Shown piece after piece: positions 58,065-64,000 of a stretch of DNA of 64,000 nt. Where the stretch lies: the NCBI RefSeq assembly GCF_033807575.1, contig NC_084705.1:9790019-9854018 (forward strand), in the 5' to 3' direction. The notes below the pieces were generated by a model. The model ran no database searches and was not told where the DNA came from. It saw only the letters and a list, made by a program, of their open reading frames with translations. Made by a program: the position numbers and the translations under genes. The DNA comes from Cydia pomonella (lineage: Eukaryota; Arthropoda; Insecta; Lepidoptera; Tortricidae). The stretch's first letter is position 1; each line of letters starts with the position of its first letter.

Positions 58065-60275
58065 TCAAAATTCATCCCCTAATGGGGTAAAATGGGGGTC
58101 CAAAGTTTGTATGGGGAAACAAGATTAGTTAGACTATTTTATTCCAAATTTCACAGGAGTATTCCTAAAGATAAATAAGTAAACTTGTGTTTCAGGTTTT
58201 TTGAAAATTCAACCTCTAAGAGGGGGAAAAGTCCCCGATAAGGTTGATATCTCAAAATATCAATATGGGTATCGTTTTCATAGTATTTTGAGACGCTAAT
58301 TCCAAAAATGGCATCACAATTAAAATATAACGTAGCGGAAGTGAACAATCATCCCCCTGGTGGGGGTGCAATGGGGTTGAAATCTCAAAATATCAATATG
58401 GGTATCGTTCCCATGGTTTTGTGGGACGCTAATTACAAAAAAGGGATCAAAATTAAAATATAACGTAGCCGACGTGAACTATGGCCCCTGGTGGGGAATG
58501 CTAATTACGAAGATAGCATAGATTTTGAAATTGAACGGTTGTAACATACACGCTGATTTACAGCCACACGTGATCCAGACTTTTGAGAATGCAATCCCTT
58601 AAAGTACATTTTTTGAGCTACAAAATTAAAAATGTATGAATAAATTATAATATTACAAATATCTTCTAATAATATTATAAGACTAATGCAAAAGCCGAAA
58701 CTACAAATGCTAGAAAGTTGAATTTTACACAATAGGTTGCATTTATAAAGTTTACAAGACCTAAGAAGCAATTTTGACAAATTCGACCGCTAAAGGGGTT
58801 AAAAAGGGGATGAAAGTTTTTAAGGGGATCAATTTTGTATTTTAAGCTATGAACTTGATACTTTGTAAAAAGGTATTTTATTTAAAAAGATAAATACTAA
58901 TTTCAGCGTTTTTGAAAATTCATCCCCTAAGGTGGTGAAAAGGGGTTGAAAGATTGTATGGAGATCAAATATTTTTTCGAGTCCGGGATTTGAAACTTTG
59001 TATGTAGGCATATTATTATTAAAATATAAGAAAAGTAATTTCAGTGTTTTTAAAAATTCATTCCCTAAAGGGGTTAAAAAGGGGTTGAAAGTTTGAATCC
59101 ATTACCAATGCTTTGAAACTTATAAAAGCATAATACCCGATTGCACGTAAAAGTTATTCCAACGTTTTTGAAAATTCAACCCCTAAGGAGAGTTAAACAG
59201 GGGAATAATTTTGTATGGGGTTTTATTTTGAGCTAAGAACTTGAAACTTTGTAAAAAGGTATTTTATTAAAATAGAAGAAAACTAATTTCAGCTTTTTTT
59301 AAAGCTCATCCCTCAAGGTGATGAAAAAGGGTTTGAAAGTTTGTATGGAGATAAAAACATTTTTTGCTTGCGGGACTTGAAACTTTATATAAAGGCATAT
59401 TGTTATAATTCAAGAGAAGTTATTTCAGCGTTATATAAAAATTCATTCCCTAAAAGGGTTAAATAGAGCTTGAAAGTTTGTGTGGGGTTAAAAATTTAGT
59501 TTAACCTAGGAACTTGAAACTACGTAAACAGATAATTGATTAAAAAAGAATAAAACTAATTTCAGCGTTTTTGAAACTACATTTTTCAATGTGGTGAAAA
59601 GGGGGTTGAAAGTTTGTATGGAGATCAAACATTTTTGTGCGGGACTTGAATCATTGTATCACGGCTTATTTTTAAAATACAAGAAAAGTGATTTCATCGT
59701 TTTAAAAAATTAATCACCGAAATGGGTAAAACAGGTGTTGATAATTTGAAAGAGGTTTAAAATTTAACTTAAGCTAGGAACTTGAAACTTCGTAAATTTG
59801 TGCTTCATTGAAAGAAAAGAAATCGATTTTATGCTTTTTTTAAAAGTCATTTCCCAAGGTACCACTACCTTAAAAGAGGTTGAATGTTTATATGGAGGTC
59901 AAACATTTTTTTGAGTGCGGGACTTGAAACTTTGTATATGGGCATATTATTAGAATAAAATAAAAAATATTTCAGCGGTTTTAAAAGAATCTTCTCCTAG
60001 AATGGTTAAATATGGGTTGAAAGTTTGAATCCATTACAAATGATTTAAAACTTCATAGAAAAACATAATGTAAGATTAAAAAAGTTATTTTTACGTTCTT
60101 GGAAATTCAACCCCTAAGGGGGTTAAAAAGGGGATACTAGTTTATATGTGGTACGAGTTTTCTTTTAAGTTAGGCTTTTAAAATGGCGTTCATTGAAAGT
60201 ATTAATCCCCCAAATTGGTGAAAAAAGGGGTTTAAAGTTTGCATTAGATTGGAATAGTGGACTTGAAAATCTTCT
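58065..60275 (+). repeat. Satellite array in the Helitron, A-B-C units
   Basis: About 15 degenerate units carry a phase word like TTCATCCCCTAAGG. Anchors at 58784, 58921, 59059, 59178, 59307, 59444, 59580, 59711, 59848, 59990, 60108 and 60203 give steps of 137, 138, 119, 129, 137, 136, 131, 137, 142, 118 and 95 bases. By their interiors the units are C-A-B-C-A-(B/C hybrid)-A-C-A-B-C-A. A has GCGGGACTTGAAACTTTGTA, B has GAATCCATTAC, and C has AGCTAGGAACTTGAAACTT. Upstream, 58242 and 58375 start two near-identical units 133 apart. Confidence 0.8.
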
Positions 60276-60779
60276 TAAGGGATTATATCGAGCGTATTTT
60301 GCATTTAAAAGTGTTAATTTAATGACAAACACATGACAAAAGGTAGGTCATATTTAATTTGGAAAATGACAGCAACGGGTGCGTTCGGATATTGTGAACA
60401 CGTTTGCGACGGCATGTTGGTTGGCACCCAGTGTGTAAGATACACAAACTTTTTTTAAAGAATGACTATGTATGGCACTGTTTGTAAGTGATGTATAAAG
60501 TAAGGCGCGGTAAATAAAATTTTCTATGGGAGGACAACCCTTCACGCCTACATTTTTAACCGACTTCAAGATTTCAATAGAGGAGGTTATCAATACGGTT
60601 GTATGTTTTTTTTTTAATGTTTGTTACTCCATAACTCCATCATTTCTGAACCGATTTTGAAAATTATTTTTTTGTTTGAATTTATATATATACAGATTGG
60701 TCCCGTTTTTGTCAAAACTCAGTTTTGATGAAATATGAAAGGCACACATATAGTGATTTTTGTATTTTCTTTAACAAAT

Positions 60780-61157
60780 CAAGCATTTACATTTAAAAAA
60801 GTGACATTTGATGAAGTGAAACTGCTGATGATGATCAGAATGGTACTCTTCAACGACTCATAGTACACGTTTGGCGATTTGTCCTCTTCGCTGTGTTTGT
60901 TAAGCAAATTAGATTTTAAAGGCAAATTTTTGTCAAGTTCGAGTTCTGACGATAGGGTCCATGAGGACTCAAGGGAACTCCTCAAATATTAAAGGCATAT
61001 ATATAGTTATATTTGTCAAGTATTTACATTTGTAGAAATTACATTTGATGAAGTGGAACTGCTGATGATGAACAGAATGGAACTCTTCAATGATGCATAG
61101 TTCACGTTTGGCAATTTGTTCTCTTTGCCAAGCAGTTAGGTTTTCAAGGCACATTTT
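60780..61157 (+). repeat. 237-bp tandem duplication in the Helitron
   Basis: Units start at 60780 and 61017 with CAAGCATTTACATTT and CAAGTATTTACATTT. They share GATGAAGTGAAACTGCTGAT-type text, then CACGTTTGGCGATTTGTCC and CACGTTTGGCAATTTGTTC. Short minus-strand frames here are not genes. Confidence 0.8.
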
Positions 61158-61569
61158 TATATTTCTATCCTATTTAGTTTTTTTAATAATTATCTGGTGC
61201 TTTATTTCATGCATGGTGTGAAATAATTTATCTTAAATACAGTTGAATACCCTATTGCGGGTATCTTACCAGTCAACCATAGGGCAAATCTGAAATGTGT
61301 CAAGGTGGGTGCAGTGGCAAAAAAAAACATGTTACCTCCTTTTCTATATAATTAGGCGTAGGACGCTGTCTTTTTAATTTCATTGTATGAAATCTAAAAT
61401 CAACAATTATCGTTCTTTCACCGGTCTCCCTCATTGAAGTCGATTTTTTTTTCATAAAAATTATATAGCCGCATTTTTCTACTGACTAACTGAGTGTGCC
61501 AGAGTTATTATTTTACCCGAGCAAAGCCGGGTTTTCGTCTAGTATTTATTATTTAGGCCTGAATTTTCA

Positions 61570-61672
61570 AACGTGACATTATGTTCTAAGGAATAAGTTC
61601 GCCTTTGTACTTCTTACTAATCGTATGTTACTTATAATATGTATTTTTGTACAATAAAGAGTTTACTACTAC
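61570..61672 (+). repeat. Retroposon 3' tail
   Basis: GGAATAAGTTCGCCTTTGTAC to GTACAATAAAGAGTTTACTA, directly after the Helitron end. Confidence 0.55.
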
Positions 61673-62970
61673 GTCCTTAATCGCAAGAAGACTGGCGAGG
61701 AATTGTATCAACATCTTCTAGCAGCGCCGGTTTTACGAACTGCCCGCACTATAGTCTCGATTATTAACTTTCAGGCTAGGGTTGTCACTTTGCCTACACA
61801 CAACACTCACGACATCCGATAATTTGTGACCGGATGCTTTTTCACGCTTACCATTGGTTAATCACTAGATTACATTTAAATAACATTTGCTAATCGACGA
61901 AATTAGCCCCGTTTCAGTATGATGTTAGTTTAAATTTATACATTTAGATTATAGTTTTTCAGGTCAAGTAGGTCAAGTTTTGACTAATGTTGTCAGTTAT
62001 AAATATAAAATCGTAACTAGAATCTTTATAAAATAGGATCTGAACTGACTAGGTACAGAAAATTCTGCCATTGCATGATAACACAAATTATGATACTTTT
62101 AAGTAGTATATTATTATCATTCGATGGCCTACATAGTAATAATTGAAAACGGTTTATAAACAAGAAACATATGGATGGTGTAATTCATTCATAAATGACC
62201 CTATATATACCTACTGAGTAAAAAAAAAAGTTTAATAACTGTAGGTAGGTACTTAGTTACTTTATTAACTCATTCGTATTAGTTCGAGTGAAAATGCCTC
62301 GCGTATCTCGTACTCATTAGCGTAATAGTCCAAAGACATTTATTATTCTTATTATATTAAAAATGAAAGCGTAAATCTTGGTGCGACCGGTTGACACACT
62401 GTTACAGACAGTTAATCCGCTGATGCGGGTCGGACCTGACACCGAGGCACAGCCTTTGTTCCTTCTGCCGTTAAATCGCCGCGTCATATGTGCGCTCCCT
62501 CCTAGCGTACACTGATTTATCCTATAGAACAATTTAATCAGTTTAGCTAAGTGATTATTTATAGTGTGCTAAGCTTTTGCATAGAGTTTCTAAGGCCCTC
62601 AATGCAACACGAAGCTCTGTGTAGTATTTGTTGTACATATATCTTTTATTTTCAATTCGATGTATATACTTATTACCGTTTAAACTCATTTTAATTGAAA
62701 ACGCGTTTTCTTTAGTTTCTTCTTAGTACTTTTATGAAATTTTATTTAACAATCTGCTAAATATTCTGGAATTATTTTCCAAATAGAGATACATATATCT
62801 CTACAGTTCGAGTTCTAAATTATTAATTCTAACCTACACTAAAATCAGAATGATGTTTGAATCATGTTATTTAGTTATCGTACGTTTCGCCCGCGCCTAT
62901 ATATGTACGGACCCCGTTCTAAAAACTATTACACTCATAAAAGTTAACTTTTAATTTTTTTATAAAAATC
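61673..62970. other. AT-rich non-coding DNA
   Basis: 62380-62480 is a small GC-richer part inside a 71-codon minus-strand frame without a known domain. Nothing else is recognised. Confidence 0.45.
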
Positions 62971-63030
62971 GTATATCCTCTTTTTTCACCTCCAAATACC
63001 AGGGTTTGGAGGTGAAAAAAGGGGATATAC
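62971..63030. repeat. 60-bp near-perfect hairpin
   Basis: GTATATCCTCTTTTTTCACC, then TCCAAA (62971-62996), pairs with 63005-63030 with one mismatch. The loop is TACCAGGG. It is MITE-like or could fold as RNA. Confidence 0.85.
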
Positions 63031-64000
63031 ATTATATGTAAACGGGGTAAGTATTTTCCACAATTACAGATAAATGAAATGGTACACAACATTAAGTTAT
63101 TGACTGATTTATTTTATCAGGTTGGCACACAAACATGTAATTTATTGGTATTGATAACGTCAGTGCTCGGGGTTGTGCATAATTAGTGAAATCTGCCGGC
63201 GACCGATAGCGCGATTAAATATCCGCCTAGGCATTTCAGTTCTCACAATGCGATAAATGAGAGAGCGAAGCAAGACCATTCAATTAATGACCGGTAAAAT
63301 AATGTCCAAAGAATCTTTTAAGCTAAAATAACTATGAAATGGTAAAAGCGGGAATAGACATCGCTAGTTAAAAAAGAATTAACAAAAGGTACATGAAAAA
63401 CTCGGACCATTTCAGACAGTTTGGTAAGTGCACGAACAATCTTTTAATTTAGTTAATTGCTAGTCACAGTGAAGAGGTTCAAGTTGTTCTTGAGAGATCA
63501 CGAACGTCTTTATCCAATTTATTTAACGAGTAAGGCGCTCTCATTAGGGATCGTAGTGGACGGGCCCGGGGAGCGGGTATTGCCTGCCTCCTCGGTGCAT
63601 CTCGTGCCTTAAACACGAGGGCCCTGCTGGCTCCGGGCAGCCGCCCACTGCCGCTACCTAGGAAAACCTGTGCATGTGCACTAGATAACCATCACTTTAC
63701 AGCGTACCTCGCGTAGTGCACACAAAAATACAAACATAATATGCAAAACGTAGGACTAGTTTTTAACTACTTACACATATAAAAATATTAAATTTACTGC
63801 TATATTTAACATGACTCTCAAAGAAATATTACAAGAGTAAAGAAATATCCCAACAAATAACTTGTGTCACCGCGTGCTCGTGACAATGTGATATAGACAA
63901 TACTTTAGGAAAGGGAAGTGCTTCGTTTACACTGAACAAATTCTTGCCACTTGGTTCTTAACATTATGTTACACGCTGGGCCACATTAGTTTTCGAGTAA
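63031..64000. other. Non-coding; two blocks of interest
   Basis: 63160-63310 is unique and CpG-rich with ATTAAT and CAATTA words. 63540-63710 is strongly GC-rich: the plus strand is open for about 60 codons without an ATG, and the minus strand reads REMHRGGRQYPLPGPVHYDP without the initial R, then a stop. Either may be a repeat end or an exon; I cannot tell. Confidence 0.35.

Larger units (their letters stand above)
57930..61542 (+). mobile_element. Non-autonomous Helitron, 3.6 kb
   Basis: Starts TCTATATATATTATAAACG after an A. It ends with a hairpin (ACCCG, loop AGCAAAGC, CGGGT at 61515-61532), six bases, then CTAG at 61539-61542 followed by T. The 5'-TC, the 3' hairpin and CTRR end, and insertion between A and T are the marks of Helitrons. 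There is no Rep/helicase frame, so it must use an enzyme encoded elsewhere. Inside are a satellite array (about 58065-60275), a poly-T-containing segment at about 60560-60720 common in insect Helitrons, and a 237-bp tandem duplication (60780-61157). Confidence 0.85.

Noticed and set aside
58065..60275. CRISPR-like or centromeric array
   Set aside because: Units are degenerate, without constant repeat and variable spacer, and lie within clear Helitron ends. A CRISPR array is not expected in an insect nuclear genome.

Overview
The window looks like nuclear DNA of a ditrysian moth or butterfly (Lepidoptera). It is AT-rich, spliced-gene signals are absent, and it is filled with families I recognise as typical of lepidopteran genomes: a Ty3/gypsy element with a K02A2.6-like polyprotein, tRNA-derived SINEs, 5'-truncated LINE tails, a Helitron with the CTAG end, a mariner fossil, many short inverted-repeat elements (MITEs), and the dispersed GGTTCCGTACCC repeat. 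I cannot name the species. I found no host protein-coding gene and no tRNA or rRNA gene, so this is intergenic or deep intronic DNA.

Layout. 1-3.4 kb: a retroposon tail cut by a two-part MITE, then a LINE fossil with a C-terminal zinc finger, split by an insertion. 3.4-8.8 kb: one complete gypsy retrotransposon on the minus strand, with two LTRs that read identically, tRNA-Ser-type primer site, polypurine tract and one unbroken 1349-codon gag-pol frame; this is the only intact coding region. 8.8-23.3 kb: mostly unique AT-rich DNA with scattered MITEs, a possible gag fossil, inverted repeats, a GC-rich block and several blocks that could be regulatory. 23.3-30 kb: LINE tail, a SINE with a perfect 15-bp target duplication, the GGTTCCGTACCC repeat, a mariner transposase fossil, LINE 3' ends and a perfect 27-bp hairpin. 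31-45.5 kb: MITEs (including GTACAGTCA-ended ones), a jockey-like LINE 3' end, a block that duplicates one 22 kb upstream, a modular MITE array, and more SINE and LINE copies. 47.5-55 kb: an antisense Helitron piece, LINE tails, SINEs and MITEs. 57.9-61.5 kb: a 3.6-kb non-autonomous Helitron whose core is a ~135-bp satellite organised in A-B-C higher-order units. 61.5-64 kb: a retroposon tail, a strong hairpin and an open GC-rich block.

How the parts act together. The only gene likely to make a working product is the gypsy polyprotein. The other elements are non-autonomous (SINEs, MITEs, Helitron) or dead (LINE, mariner, gag fossils) and would have relied on enzymes encoded elsewhere. Nested and split insertions give a partial relative history. 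The most notable structures are the Helitron with its higher-order satellite, MITE families that share GTACAGTCA ends, a LINE C-terminal peptide present in several independent copies, the mariner fossil, and the pair of co-linear non-coding blocks at 15 and 37 kb. All alignments were made by eye, so boundaries of degenerate repeats are approximate.
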